DNA from: an uncultured Actinomycetes bacterium
GTDB taxonomy: Bacteria; Actinomycetota; Thermoleophilia; Gaiellales; F1-60-MAGs149
DNA: 9,936 nt
Reading direction: 5' to 3'
NCBI GenBank assembly: GCA_903847495.1
Contig: CAINDT010000105.1
Location: 1 to 9,936, forward strand
A program made the translations under genes and the position numbers. Positions 1 through 6,455 of this stretch are shown here, one piece after another (position 1 is the stretch's first letter; each line of letters opens with the position of its first letter). The notes under the pieces were generated by a model, which was not told the origin of the DNA, ran no database searches, and was given only the letters and a program-made list of their open reading frames with translations.

Positions 1-167
1 GGCATGGCCACGCCACCCATCAGCACGACGGCGTCGTACGGTGCGAGGCTCTCCGGGGCGGGGTCCTCGAACGTGCGCCAGAGGTCGACCTCGCCGGCGC
101 CGTGGAAGGCGTCGTGGAACGAGCCGAGCAGGTTCGTGTGGTCGTGCTGGATCTGAAGCGTGCGCAC
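1..167 (-). CDS. Probable class I glutamine amidotransferase (GMP-synthase-like), N-terminal fragment
   Basis: Only the first 55 codons are present; the gene continues past the left edge. The protein begins VRTLQIQHDHTNLLGSF and then shows an acidic LWRTFEDP stretch and the strand-plus-loop PYDAVVLMGGVAMP (residues 43-56). This pattern, a short beta strand, a His/Asp-rich turn and then 'YDAVVLMGG' before the oxyanion region, is typical of stand-alone class I glutamine amidotransferases, often labelled GMP synthase-like. The catalytic Cys-His-Glu triad would lie beyond the window, so activity cannot be confirmed. The GTG start is chosen because a TACACT hexamer lies exactly six bases upstream, the same arrangement as at the other divergent genes here, which implies a leaderless mRNA. 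It is divergent from the EamA permease. The family call rests on a short fragment. Confidence 0.66.
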   Translation of the reverse strand, partial: MRTLQIQHDHTNLLGSFHDAFHGAGEVDLWRTFEDPAPESLAPYDAVVLMGGVAM

Positions 168-173
168 GGCGGC

Positions 174-179
174 AGTGTA
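174..179 (-). promoter_or_regulatory. -10 box (TACACT) of a leaderless promoter for the amidotransferase gene
   Basis: On the minus strand TACACT is followed by GCCGCC and then the GTG start. The TANNNT-N6-start layout would place the transcription start on the first base of the start codon. No convincing -35 hexamer is visible, which is common in high-GC actinobacterial promoters. Confidence 0.6.
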
Positions 180-216
180 CGGGGCGCGCGTGCGGCGGGT
201 GACGGGTGCGATGGCG

Positions 217-222
217 TACCCT
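217..222 (+). promoter_or_regulatory. -10 box (TACCCT) of a leaderless promoter for the EamA permease gene
   Basis: TACCCT is followed by six bases (CGTCAT) and then GTG at 229. It is identical in hexamer and spacing to the murI promoter at 9500-9505. It decides the permease start: the in-frame ATG at 211 lies upstream of this box and would not be on the transcript. Confidence 0.62.
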
Positions 223-228
223 CGTCAT

Positions 229-1167
229 GTGGGGGCGAAGCAGGCATCGAAGCTGGATCTCGCGCTGCTCCTCACGCTCACGACGATCGTCCTCTGGGCG
301 CTCAACATCCCCGTCGTCAAGATCGGCCTCGACGGGTGGAGCCCGATGGCGTTCTCGTTCATCCGCTTCGCCTCCGGCGGGATCATCTACGTCGCCTACG
401 TGCTCTGGCGCGAGCGCTCGCTGCGGGTGCGACGCAAGGACATCCCGCTGTTCGTGATCGGCGGCGCGATCGGCATCGCTATCAACCAGTACGCCTTCAT
501 GTACGCGCTGGAGGAGACCACGGCGTCCGTCGTGACGCTCGTGTTCGCGACCACGCCGCTGTGGGCGGCGCTGCTGGCGCGCGCCTTGGGCTGGGAGTTC
601 GTGAAGCCGTGGTTCTGGCCGGCCGTCGGCATCTCCGCCGTCGGCGTCTTTCTCGTGCTGATCGGCACGGGGGCGACGATGTCGTTCGGCAGCGCCAAGG
701 GCATCCTGATCGCCTTCGGTGCGCCGATCACGTGGGGCATGTACAGCGTGCTCGTTCGCCCGCTGCTGAAGGACTACAGCGCGATGCACGTCTCCGCGAT
801 CATGATGATGGTCGGCGCACCGCTGATCGGCATCGTCGGCGTGCCGCAGGCGCTCTCGATGGACTGGAGCAAGCTGGTCGCCTCGTCCTGGATCGCGCTG
901 ATCTACGCACTGGTGGGCTCGCTGATCCTCGCGAATCTGTTCTGGTTCGTCGCGATCCATCGGGCGGGCTCAGCGCGCGCCGTGGCACTGATGCCACTGC
1001 AGCCGTTCATCGGCGTGCTCTTCTCCGCACTGCTGTTGAGTGAGCACATCGACTGGAAGGAAGGGGTCGGCGGCGTGATCATCATCATCGGCGTGACGAT
1101 CGCGGTCCGCAGCGTCGTCCCGATCGACAAGGACCACGACCAGCGCGAGATCGGGATTCAGGAATAG
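229..1167 (+). CDS. EamA-family (DMT superfamily) ten-helix permease
   Basis: This 312-residue integral membrane protein of the drug/metabolite transporter superfamily moves a small metabolite across the cytoplasmic membrane; the substrate cannot be read from sequence. Two EamA repeats of five hydrophobic segments are visible. The first starts with LALLLTLTTIVLWALNIPVVK (about 11-31, with the typical Trp-Asn-Pro helix 1) and includes EETTASVVTLVFATTPLWAALLA (about 95-117). The second runs from about residue 156 (KGILIAFGAPITWGMYSVL), through AGSARAVALMPLQPFIGVLFSALLLSE (246-272), to the last helix (about 280-294). A short charged cytosolic tail (DKDHDQRE) ends the protein. Length is normal for the family. 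GTG at 229 is preferred over ATG at 211 because of the TACCCT box six bases upstream and the lack of a ribosome binding site before 211. It stands alone and converges on the SDR gene. The family call is firm; function beyond that is open. Confidence 0.9.
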   Translation: MGAKQASKLDLALLLTLTTIVLWALNIPVVKIGLDGWSPMAFSFIRFASGGIIYVAYVLWRERSLRVRRKDIPLFVIGGAIGIAINQYAFMYALEETTASVVTLVFATTPLWAALLARALGWEFVKPWFWPAVGISAVGVFLVLIGTGATMSFGSAKGILIAFGAPITWGMYSVLVRPLLKDYSAMHVSAIMMMVGAPLIGIVGVPQALSMDWSKLVASSWIALIYALVGSLILANLFWFVAIHRAGSARAVALMPLQPFIGVLFSALLLSEHIDWKEGVGGVIIIIGVTIAVRSVVPIDKDHDQREIGIQE

Positions 1168-1178
1168 CGGCCTGCAGG

Positions 1179-1207
1179 TTCGGAATGGGGTCTGACCCCA
1201 TCCCGAA
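1179..1207. terminator. Probable two-way terminator: 29-base palindrome between convergent genes
   Basis: Arms TTCGGAATGGGGTC (1179-1192) and GACCCCATCCCGAA (1194-1207) are inverted copies around one central T. The only mismatch is 1184/1202. Read on the minus strand it becomes a U-G wobble, so the SDR-side RNA pairs along the whole stem; on the plus strand it is an A-C mismatch. It fills most of the 51-base gap between the stop codons of the permease (1167) and the SDR (1219). No T-run follows on either strand. The GGGGTC-T-GACCCC core resembles palindromes found dispersed in other bacteria, so it may also be a repetitive element used as a terminator. Confidence 0.6.
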
Positions 1208-1218
1208 GCTGATTTCCG

Positions 1219-1938
1219 CTACCAGACGCCGCCGAGGGCGACGCGGATCTCCTCGCCGGAGACGCCGCTCGCGGCGCGGGAGCAGAGAAAGGCGATCACC
1301 TCGCCGACCTCCTCGGGGTCGACGACGCGGCCGGCTGCGTACGCGGCGGAGCGCTCGGCCCAGACCTCATCTGTCGTGCGCTCCGTGCGGGCGGCATTCG
1401 CGGCAGCGCTGCGCTCGGACATCTCGGTGCGCACCCAGCCGGGCAGCACCGCGTTGCACGTGAGCCCGTGCGGGGCGCCGTCCTGCGCGACGACGCGCAT
1501 CATCCCGAGCAGGCCGGCCTTGGATGCGCTGTACGCGGTCGTGCCGGCCTCGCCGTACGTCGCGGCGGTCGAGGCGACCATCACGATGCGGCCCGCGCCA
1601 TCGGCGATCAGATCGGGCCACGCCTCGCGCATCGTCATGAACGGCGAATCGAGGTTGATCGCCATCGTGGTGCGCCAGCCCTCGGTTGTCAGCTCGCCGA
1701 CCGAGGCGTCTTGCGCCGAGCCGGTGGCGGCATTGAGGACGAGGCCACGGATCGGACCGTGCTGGCGGGCGATCGCAACCGCCTCGCGCACGCCGTCTTC
1801 GGTGGAGAGGTCCGCGACCTCTGTCCCCTCGCGACCGGAGCGCGAGATCCCGACGACGGTCTCGCCGGCCGCCCGCAGGCAGCGAGCGGCGGCGAGACCG
1901 ATGCCGGTAGATGCGCCGGTGACCAGGAAGACGGACAC
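1219..1938 (-). CDS. Short-chain dehydrogenase/reductase (classical SDR, NAD(P)-dependent)
   Basis: This 239-residue cytosolic oxidoreductase has the complete classical SDR signature: Rossmann motif TGASTGIG (7-14), LNAATG (68-73) in place of NNAG, catalytic-tetrad Asn in MAINLDSPF (N95), Ser123 in VMVASTAA, Tyr136 and Lys140 in YSASK, and PGW(V)RTEM (166-173) after the active site. The C-terminal VSGEEIRVALGGVW follows the usual 'ITGQ..VDGG' layout but is degenerate. The substrate is not predictable. The start is GTG at 1938, with GAAGG nine bases upstream. It lies 30 bases after the secreted-protein gene and is the last gene of the mmsA operon, ending in a palindromic terminator. One idea is oxidation of a hydroxy acid, such as 3-hydroxyisobutyrate or 3-hydroxypropionate, feeding MmsA. 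That is inference from position; the usual partner, MmsB, belongs to a different family. Confidence 0.9.
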   Translation of the reverse strand: MSVFLVTGASTGIGLAAARCLRAAGETVVGISRSGREGTEVADLSTEDGVREAVAIARQHGPIRGLVLNAATGSAQDASVGELTTEGWRTTMAINLDSPFMTMREAWPDLIADGAGRIVMVASTAATYGEAGTTAYSASKAGLLGMMRVVAQDGAPHGLTCNAVLPGWVRTEMSERSAAANAARTERTTDEVWAERSAAYAAGRVVDPEEVGEVIAFLCSRAASGVSGEEIRVALGGVW

Positions 1939-1947
1939 GTCAGGATG

Positions 1948-1952
1948 CCTTC
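1948..1952 (-). promoter_or_regulatory. Ribosome binding site (GAAGG) of the SDR gene
   Basis: GAAGG on the minus strand lies nine bases before the GTG at 1938. It supports that start and shows that this internal operon gene is read from a leadered message, unlike the leaderless first genes nearby. Confidence 0.5.
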
Positions 1953-1968
1953 GTGTGACCGTGCTGCG

Positions 1969-2802
1969 CTAGGAGCACTGCAACGTCACGGTGGAGAGAA
2001 TGATGTCCCGATCCGACGTCAACGTGATCGTGCCCGCACCCGTCGGTGACACCGTCGACAGCGCCCACGTCGCGGGTACCCACGGGCTCGCGTCGGCGTA
2101 CTCCACGGTCAATCCACCGGTGACCTGAAGCACCTGGTTGAGGGCCCGCTGTGGATACAACGCCAACGCCGTCAGGCTCACGTCCCCGGCGCCCACGAGC
2201 GAGAGCGTGCCTCCGGCGCCGATCTGCAGCTCGTCAAGGTTGAGGACCTGCACCTGATCAAGGCACTGCACCTGTTGTGTTTGCCCCGTCCCGATGGTGA
2301 GCGTTCCCGGAGCGAATACGTCCGCCGAATCAGTCGCGAAGGCGATGTTGACGTTGTCGATGAACAGCGAGACACCGGTGAGGGCGAGCTCGCTGCTGGG
2401 GCTCAGCGTCCGCACCGTGTAGCGCATGCCGCTGCCGATCCCGCGCGCCGAATAGAGCACGAGCGGCACGCGCACGAGGGTGCCCGTCGCTGTCGTGCCG
2501 GTGAGGATCGCGTTGGGGTGATCCCGACGGAACGTTCCTCGTGGCGCCCACAGCGATCGATACTCGCCTGCCGTCAGCATTCCGCTGTCTCGCGACGGCC
2601 GGTCGGCCACTGCGAGCACGCGAGCCGCAGCATGGGACAGCACCAGCCCGCGTAGTCGTGTCGCTCCTGGCGCAGACAGTGCGGCTGATTGCGCCGTCTG
2701 CGTGAGCAGGGCGCTGTGCGTCACCGGCTTCGCGCTCGCGATACCCGCGGTTCCCGCCAGGGCGAGAATCGTGAGCGCGAGTGCGAAGCCGATGCGACGC
2801 AT
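1969..2802 (-). CDS. Unrecognised secreted protein, 277 aa, Sec signal peptide
   Basis: I do not recognise a family. The N-terminus is a textbook Sec signal: MRRIG, then hydrophobic FALALTILALAGTAG, then IASA before Lys25 (predicted cleavage after residue 24). The mature part has a polar, Ala-rich start (about 25-70), then beta-prone stretches rich in Thr, Val and Gly (about 95-175 and 190-275), consistent with a beta-sandwich or beta-helix. Only two cysteines remain in the mature protein (C180 and C276); they could form a disulfide that ties the C-terminus to the core. There is no lipobox, C-terminal anchor or sorting motif. It starts nine bases after the mmsA stop with no visible Shine-Dalgarno sequence, so translation is probably coupled to mmsA. 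A structural or ligand-binding role in the envelope is possible but unproven. Confidence 0.8.
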   Translation of the reverse strand: MRRIGFALALTILALAGTAGIASAKPVTHSALLTQTAQSAALSAPGATRLRGLVLSHAAARVLAVADRPSRDSGMLTAGEYRSLWAPRGTFRRDHPNAILTGTTATGTLVRVPLVLYSARGIGSGMRYTVRTLSPSSELALTGVSLFIDNVNIAFATDSADVFAPGTLTIGTGQTQQVQCLDQVQVLNLDELQIGAGGTLSLVGAGDVSLTALALYPQRALNQVLQVTGGLTVEYADASPWVPATWALSTVSPTGAGTITLTSDRDIILSTVTLQCS

Positions 2803-2811
2803 TGCGGGGAG

Positions 2812-4311
2812 CTAGTCGCCCTGCTCGACGAAGTACTTGCCGGACTCGCCGTCGGCGAACCAGCGCGTCGTGACCGTCTTCTTGCGGGTGTAGAAGTCGA
2901 CGCCGTCGGTGCCATGCGCATGCAGGTCGCCGAGGAACGAGTCCTTCCAGCCCGAGAAGGGGAAGAACGCGACCGGGGCGGCGACGCCGACGTTGACGCC
3001 GATCATGCCGACCTCGACCTCGTGGCGGTAGCGGCGGACAGCCGCGCCCGACTCGGTGAAGATCGACGTGCCATTGCCGTAGCGCGAGCCGTTGACGAAC
3101 GCGATCGCGTCGGCGAGCGTGTCGACCTCGACGATGCTGAGAACCGGGCCGAAGACCTCCTCGCGGGCGATCTCCATGTCGGCGGTGACGCCCTGGACGA
3201 TCGTCGGACCGACGAACGCGCCGTCCTCGGAGAGGCCGGTCTGGCGGCCGTCGATAGCCAGCGTGGCGCCGGCAGCGAGGGCGTTGTCGATCATGCCGCG
3301 GATGCGGTCGCGCGCCTCGCAGGAGACGACGGGGCCGACGCTGGTGCTCGACTCCATGCCGTCACCGACGGTGAGGGCCTCGGTGCGGGGGAGGAGCTCC
3401 TTGGAGAGGTCCTTCCACGCGCCACCGACGGCGACGACGATCGAGCCGGCCATGCAGCGCTGGCCCGCAGCACCGAAGGCCGAGCCGATGATGTTGTCGG
3501 CCGTCTTGTCCATGATCGCGTCGGGCATGACGAGCATCGAGTTCTTCGCACCGCCGAGCGCCTGGACGCGCTTCTTCTTGGCGGCTGCGCGCTCGTAGAT
3601 GTACGCAGCGGTCGAAGCCGAGCCGACGAACGAGACGGCGTCGATGCCCGGGTGGTCGAGGATGCCGTTGACGACGTCGCGCGAGCCGTTGACGAGGTTG
3701 ACCACGCCGTCGGGCAGACCGAGCTCGTGGATGATCTCGAACACGATCTGCTGCGTCATCGGAACCTGCTCCGACGGCTTCAGGATGAACGTGTTGCCGC
3801 AGGCGATCGCGAAGGGCAGGAACCACATCGGGACCATCGCCGGGAAGTTGAACGGCGTGATCGCGGCGCAGACGCCGACGGGCTGGCGAATCGTCTCGGT
3901 GTCGATCTTCGTGGCGACGCCCTCGAGGATGCGTCCCTGCATCGTCGTCGGGATTGCGCAGGCGGCCTCGACCATCTCGATCATGCGGGCCACCTCGGCC
4001 TGCGCGTCGGGATACGTCTTGCCCATCTCACGCGTCGCGGTCGCGGCGATCTCATCGGCGCGCTTGACGAGCTGCTCGCGGAAGCCGAACAGCCAGCGGG
4101 CACGCTCGATCGTGCTCTTGGCCTTCCAGGCGGGGAAAGCGGCACGCGCGGCCTGGACGGCGGCGTCGACGTCGTTGGCGCCCGACAGCGGGACCTGGGC
4201 GAGGACCTCGCCGGTAGCGGGATTGGTGATGTCCAGCAGCTCGGAGCTGGTGGACGGCACCCAGCCGCCGTTGATGTAGTTCGGCAGGATCTTCGTTGCG
4301 GTCGCGCTCAT
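2812..4311 (-). CDS. mmsA: Methylmalonate-semialdehyde dehydrogenase (CoA-acylating), MmsA/IolA family
   Basis: This 499-residue cytosolic enzyme oxidises methylmalonate semialdehyde (or malonate semialdehyde) with NAD+ and CoA to propionyl-CoA (or acetyl-CoA) plus CO2, in valine, thymine, beta-alanine or inositol catabolism. Motifs in order: YINGGWV (12-18), PFNFPAMVPMWFLPFA with oxyanion Asn155 (153-168), FILKPSEQVP (175-184), FVGSASTAAYIY (228-239), AGQRCMA with catalytic Cys286 (282-288), EEVFGPVL (384-391), and the family-specific ending FPFSGWKDSFLGDLHAHGTDG (450-470) then FYTRKKTVTTRW. The general-base Glu of ordinary aldehyde dehydrogenases ('ELGGK') is replaced: the stretch reads ALGGAKN (251-257), as expected for the CoA-dependent subfamily. 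ATG 4311 is chosen over GTG 4323 because GAGGTG lies nine bases upstream of it. It heads the operon with the secreted protein and SDR. Length and motifs are normal. Confidence 0.96.
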   Translation of the reverse strand: MSATATKILPNYINGGWVPSTSSELLDITNPATGEVLAQVPLSGANDVDAAVQAARAAFPAWKAKSTIERARWLFGFREQLVKRADEIAATATREMGKTYPDAQAEVARMIEMVEAACAIPTTMQGRILEGVATKIDTETIRQPVGVCAAITPFNFPAMVPMWFLPFAIACGNTFILKPSEQVPMTQQIVFEIIHELGLPDGVVNLVNGSRDVVNGILDHPGIDAVSFVGSASTAAYIYERAAAKKKRVQALGGAKNSMLVMPDAIMDKTADNIIGSAFGAAGQRCMAGSIVVAVGGAWKDLSKELLPRTEALTVGDGMESSTSVGPVVSCEARDRIRGMIDNALAAGATLAIDGRQTGLSEDGAFVGPTIVQGVTADMEIAREEVFGPVLSIVEVDTLADAIAFVNGSRYGNGTSIFTESGAAVRRYRHEVEVGMIGVNVGVAAPVAFFPFSGWKDSFLGDLHAHGTDGVDFYTRKKTVTTRWFADGESGKYFVEQGD

Positions 4312-4320
4312 GTCTCGGTG

Positions 4321-4326
4321 CACCTC
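4321..4326 (-). promoter_or_regulatory. Ribosome binding site (GAGGTG) of mmsA
   Basis: GAGGTG on the minus strand is nine bases upstream of ATG 4311. It overlaps the alternative GTG start at 4323, which argues against that longer start (it would add only MHRD). Confidence 0.6.
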
Positions 4327-4349
4327 AAGGGGACGTTGGTGATGTGGGG

Positions 4350-4355
4350 ATGCTA
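4350..4355 (-). promoter_or_regulatory. Possible -10 box (TAGCAT) for the mmsA operon
   Basis: TAGCAT on the minus strand fits TANNNT and lies in the 54-base gap after sufE. It would give a leader of about 32 bases that includes the mmsA ribosome binding site. No clear -35 is seen; the upstream part overlaps the 3' end of sufE. It is a single match to a short motif. Confidence 0.35.
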
Positions 4356-4365
4356 GCCGCGCAGC

Positions 4366-4794
4366 CTACGCGGCGGCGCGTTCCATCAGCTGGCGCTTCA
4401 CGCGCGCCAGGATGGCTCCGACGCTGCGCATGCGCAACGGGGAGACGACCTCTGCCAGCCCGAGGCCGGCGGCGAAGTCGGACGGGGTGCCGAGCACCTC
4501 GTCGATCGTGCAGCCGTCGAGGCCCGCGTGGATGATCCCCGCGAACCCCTTCGACGTTGGCGCCTCGTCGGGCGCGGCGAAATAGAGGCGGACGATATCG
4601 CCCTCCTCGATCTCCGTCTGAACGAACAGCGGCGTCTGGCACTCGTGCACACGCTCGAGCTCCTGGCCCTCGAAGCGCTCGGGCAGTGCGGGCAGGTCGT
4701 TGGCGTACTCGAGCAGCAGATCGAGGCGCTCTGTGCGGTCGACCTCCTGAAACTCCGCGACGATCTCGCCGAGGCGAGGGGGTAGCTCGCTCAC
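4366..4794 (-). CDS. sufE: SufE-family cysteine desulfurization/sulfur-acceptor protein
   Basis: This 142-residue cytosolic protein of the SufE family (SufE/YgdK/CsdE) takes persulfide sulfur on a conserved cysteine and passes it to iron-sulfur assembly or another acceptor. The N-terminal helix PPRLGEIVAEFQEVD (5-19) and RLDLLLEYANDLPALPE (23-39) lead into RVHECQTPLFVQ (48-59) with the acceptor Cys52, then the family's beta-sheet half (GDIVRLYFAAPDEAPTSKGFAGII), and a C-terminal SPLRMRSVGAILARVK helix (118-133). Length is typical. The GTG start overlaps the sseA stop in a GTGA junction, so translation is coupled. From memory, Mycobacterium tuberculosis has the same order (Rv3283 sseA, then Rv3284, a SufE-like protein), which supports a sulfurtransferase-acceptor pair here. 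Confidence 0.92.
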   Translation of the reverse strand: MSELPPRLGEIVAEFQEVDRTERLDLLLEYANDLPALPERFEGQELERVHECQTPLFVQTEIEEGDIVRLYFAAPDEAPTSKGFAGIIHAGLDGCTIDEVLGTPSDFAAGLGLAEVVSPLRMRSVGAILARVKRQLMERAAA

Positions 4795-5669
4795 GCGGGC
4801 TTCTCGATCGGCACGCGCACGGCGTTGCCCCACTCGACCCACGAGCCGTCGTAGTTGCGCACGTGCTCGAAGCCGAGCAGGTGCGTGAGCACGAACCAGG
4901 TGTGGCTCGAGCGCTCGCCGATACGGCAGTACGTCACGACGTCGTCGCCGGGCTTCATGCCGAGCTCGCCCTCGTAGATGCCGCGCAGGTCGTCGACCGA
5001 CTTGAACGAGCCGTCGTCGTTGGCCGCGCGCTTCCACGGCACGTTCTGCGCCGTCGGCACGTGGCCACCGCGCTGCACGCCCTCCTGTGGGTAGTCGGGC
5101 ATGTGCAGCAGCTCGCCGGAGAACTCGCCGGGCGAGCGCACGTCGACGAGGGGACCGTTGCCGATGTGCTTGAGCACGTCCTCCTTGAAGGCGCGGATCG
5201 TGGCATCGTCGCGCGGCACGACCGGGTAGGTGCTGGGGGTGACGGCCGGCGCGTCGGTCGTCACCTCACGGCCCTCGGCGATCCACTTGGCGCGACCGCC
5301 GTCGAGCAGGCGCACGTCGGCGTGGCCGAACAGGCTGAAGACCCACAGGGCGTATGCGGCCCACCAGTTGAAGTTGTCGCCGTACACCACGACCGTCGAG
5401 TCGGGCGTGATGCCGCGGGCGCTGCACATCGCGGCGAATGCCTCGGGCGAGACGTAGTCGCGCATCACGTCGTCGTTGAGATCGAGGTGCCAGTCGACGT
5501 GGTGGGCGCCGGGAATGTGGCCCGTGCGGTAGAGGAGAACATCCTCGTTGGACTCGATCACGACGAGGCCGTCGTCGCCGAGGTGCTCAGCGAGCCAGTC
5601 GGTCGTGACGAGGCGCTCCGGATGGGCGTAGGCCTGGAGCTTGGGATCGGTATCGGCGGCGAGCGTCAT
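4791..5669 (-). CDS. sseA: Thiosulfate sulfurtransferase (rhodanese), SseA type
   Basis: This 292-residue cytosolic enzyme has two rhodanese domains and transfers sulfane sulfur (from thiosulfate or a similar donor) through a cysteine persulfide. N-terminal domain: YAHPERLVTTDWLAEHL (14-30), ESNEDVLLYRTGHIPGAHHVDWH (39-61), and VVYGDNFNWWAAYALWVFSLFGH (94-116), where Asp98 takes the place of the active cysteine, so this half is structural. C-terminal domain: PLVDVRSPGEFSGE (173-186), the HMPDYPQEG insert (189-197), and the active loop YCRIGERSSHTWF (247-259) with Cys248. The ending NYDGSWVEWGNAVRVPI is typical of actinobacterial SseA/CysA. ATG 5669 is chosen over GTG 5696: it has GAGGA four bases upstream and the extra residues MSHQAIEDP are not family-like. 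It overlaps sufE by four bases. No iron-sulfur assembly genes are adjacent. Confidence 0.93.
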   Translation of the reverse strand: MTLAADTDPKLQAYAHPERLVTTDWLAEHLGDDGLVVIESNEDVLLYRTGHIPGAHHVDWHLDLNDDVMRDYVSPEAFAAMCSARGITPDSTVVVYGDNFNWWAAYALWVFSLFGHADVRLLDGGRAKWIAEGREVTTDAPAVTPSTYPVVPRDDATIRAFKEDVLKHIGNGPLVDVRSPGEFSGELLHMPDYPQEGVQRGGHVPTAQNVPWKRAANDDGSFKSVDDLRGIYEGELGMKPGDDVVTYCRIGERSSHTWFVLTHLLGFEHVRNYDGSWVEWGNAVRVPIEKPA

Positions 5670-5673
5670 GGGG

Positions 5674-5678
5674 TCCTC
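5674..5678 (-). promoter_or_regulatory. Ribosome binding site (GAGGA) of sseA
   Basis: GAGGA is followed by CCCC and then ATG 5669. The four-base spacing is shorter than usual, but it is the only Shine-Dalgarno-like stretch near either candidate start. Confidence 0.4.
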
Positions 5679-5713
5679 GATTGCTTGGTGCGACACGGGG
5701 AGGGTGCAGTCGC

Positions 5714-5719
5714 ATGGTA
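5714..5719 (-). promoter_or_regulatory. Possible -10 box (TACCAT) for sseA-sufE
   Basis: TACCAT (TANNNT type) on the minus strand lies in the 72-base gap between the upstream hydrolase stop (5742) and the sseA start (5669). It implies a leader of about 38 bases. It is the best sign that sseA-sufE can be transcribed separately from the puuE cluster; read-through from upstream is also possible since no terminator is visible. Confidence 0.33.
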
Positions 5720-5725
5720 CGGCTG

Positions 5726-5739
5726 CCCTGCTCTTCGCG
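5726..5739. repeat. 14-base direct repeat, copy A (CCCTGCTCTTCGCG)
   Basis: This is identical to 6456-6469. It lies just after the stop codon of the downstream hydrolase gene (5742-6452). The two copies thus sit in the 3' flank of each of the two paralogous hydrolase genes, 730 bases apart, probably as a relic of the tandem duplication. Confidence 0.6.
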
Positions 5740-5741
5740 GG

Positions 5742-6452
5742 TCAGCGAGGTGCGAGACGATCCACGATGCGGTCGAGCGGCGCCCAGAATGCGTCTTGCG
5801 CGGCGGGCGTGCTCTGCAGTACGGCGAGATGGCCGTACGTGAATGCGTCGTCGGATTCCAGCACGCGCACGGCGGCCGGGTGGGGTGCAATCGCGTCGAC
5901 GATCGACGTCGCTCCGCGCTCGCCCACGACCTGATCGCGGTCGCCGACGAGCATCGTCACGGTCGTGGTCGGCGGCACCGCGAGTGGCCCGCGGTCGTGC
6001 CCGCGGACGAAGTACGGGAACACGCCGTAGACCGCATCAGGCGTCGGGATGTCCCAGCGGTCGGACTCGGCGGCCGCCACGACAGCGAGGCCCGCGCCGT
6101 ACGAGTAGCCCGCGGCGATCAGCGGCAGCCCCGTGCAGTCGAGGTCGGCGAGCCCGTCGTGCACGCCCGCCACGGCGCCCGCCAGCATCTGGCGACGCGA
6201 GGAGCGCAGGCTCGCCTGGTAGCGCGGGAACACGACCGTGACGCCACTGCTCGTGAGGTGGCGGATCCACGGCAGGTAGTTGCGTGGCGAACGATCGCTC
6301 CAGCCGTGCAGGAGCACGACCGTGGCGCGCGGGTCACCGACGGGGCGGAAGATGTCGGCCGTGCCCGCGTCGACCGCGATGGCGTCCGGCGGCGGACCCT
6401 CCCACGCGCTCGCCAGCTTGGAGACGGCGAGGGAGGGAAGAGCGGTGCGCAT
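5742..6452 (-). CDS. Alpha/beta hydrolase, paralog lacking a signal or lipobox
   Basis: This 236-residue alpha/beta-hydrolase-fold protein has no family name that I recognise. The oxyanion strand is TVVLLHGW (44-51), the nucleophile elbow is GYSYGAG with Ser117 (115-121), the acid is likely Asp171 or Asp173 in MLVGDRDQVVG (167-176), and the base is likely His208 in TYGHLA. By eye about half of residues 44-236 match the neighbouring lipoprotein hydrolase, including SP..YLPWI.HL, AVYGVFP and the shared end FW.PLD..VD..APR. The first 40 residues carry no clear signal peptide, so it is probably cytosolic, although N-terminal truncation in the duplication is possible. A purine-rich GGGGGA directly abuts the ATG, too close for a normal Shine-Dalgarno sequence; translation may depend on the upstream gene, which is in the same frame and ends 45 bases before. 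The substrate is unknown; ester or peptide bond cleavage is typical of the fold. Confidence 0.85.
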   Translation of the reverse strand: MRTALPSLAVSKLASAWEGPPPDAIAVDAGTADIFRPVGDPRATVVLLHGWSDRSPRNYLPWIRHLTSSGVTVVFPRYQASLRSSRRQMLAGAVAGVHDGLADLDCTGLPLIAAGYSYGAGLAVVAAAESDRWDIPTPDAVYGVFPYFVRGHDRGPLAVPPTTTVTMLVGDRDQVVGERGATSIVDAIAPHPAAVRVLESDDAFTYGHLAVLQSTPAAQDAFWAPLDRIVDRLAPR

Positions 6453-6455
6453 TCC

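Noticed and set aside
160..228. Longer N-terminus for the permease from GTG 160 or ATG 211
   Set aside because: Both precede the TACCCT -10 box that gives the shared six-base spacing to GTG 229, lack a ribosome binding site, and add non-conserved residues; the start at 160 would overlap the amidotransferase gene.
102..1043. Plus-strand open frame of 313 codons overlapping the permease
   Set aside because: It is a shifted-frame shadow of the EamA permease; charged, with no membrane segments or known motifs.
2689..4356. Plus-strand open frame of 555 codons opposite mmsA
   Set aside because: It is the antisense shadow of a clear MmsA gene, dominated by Arg, Asp, Ala and Leu in low-complexity runs.
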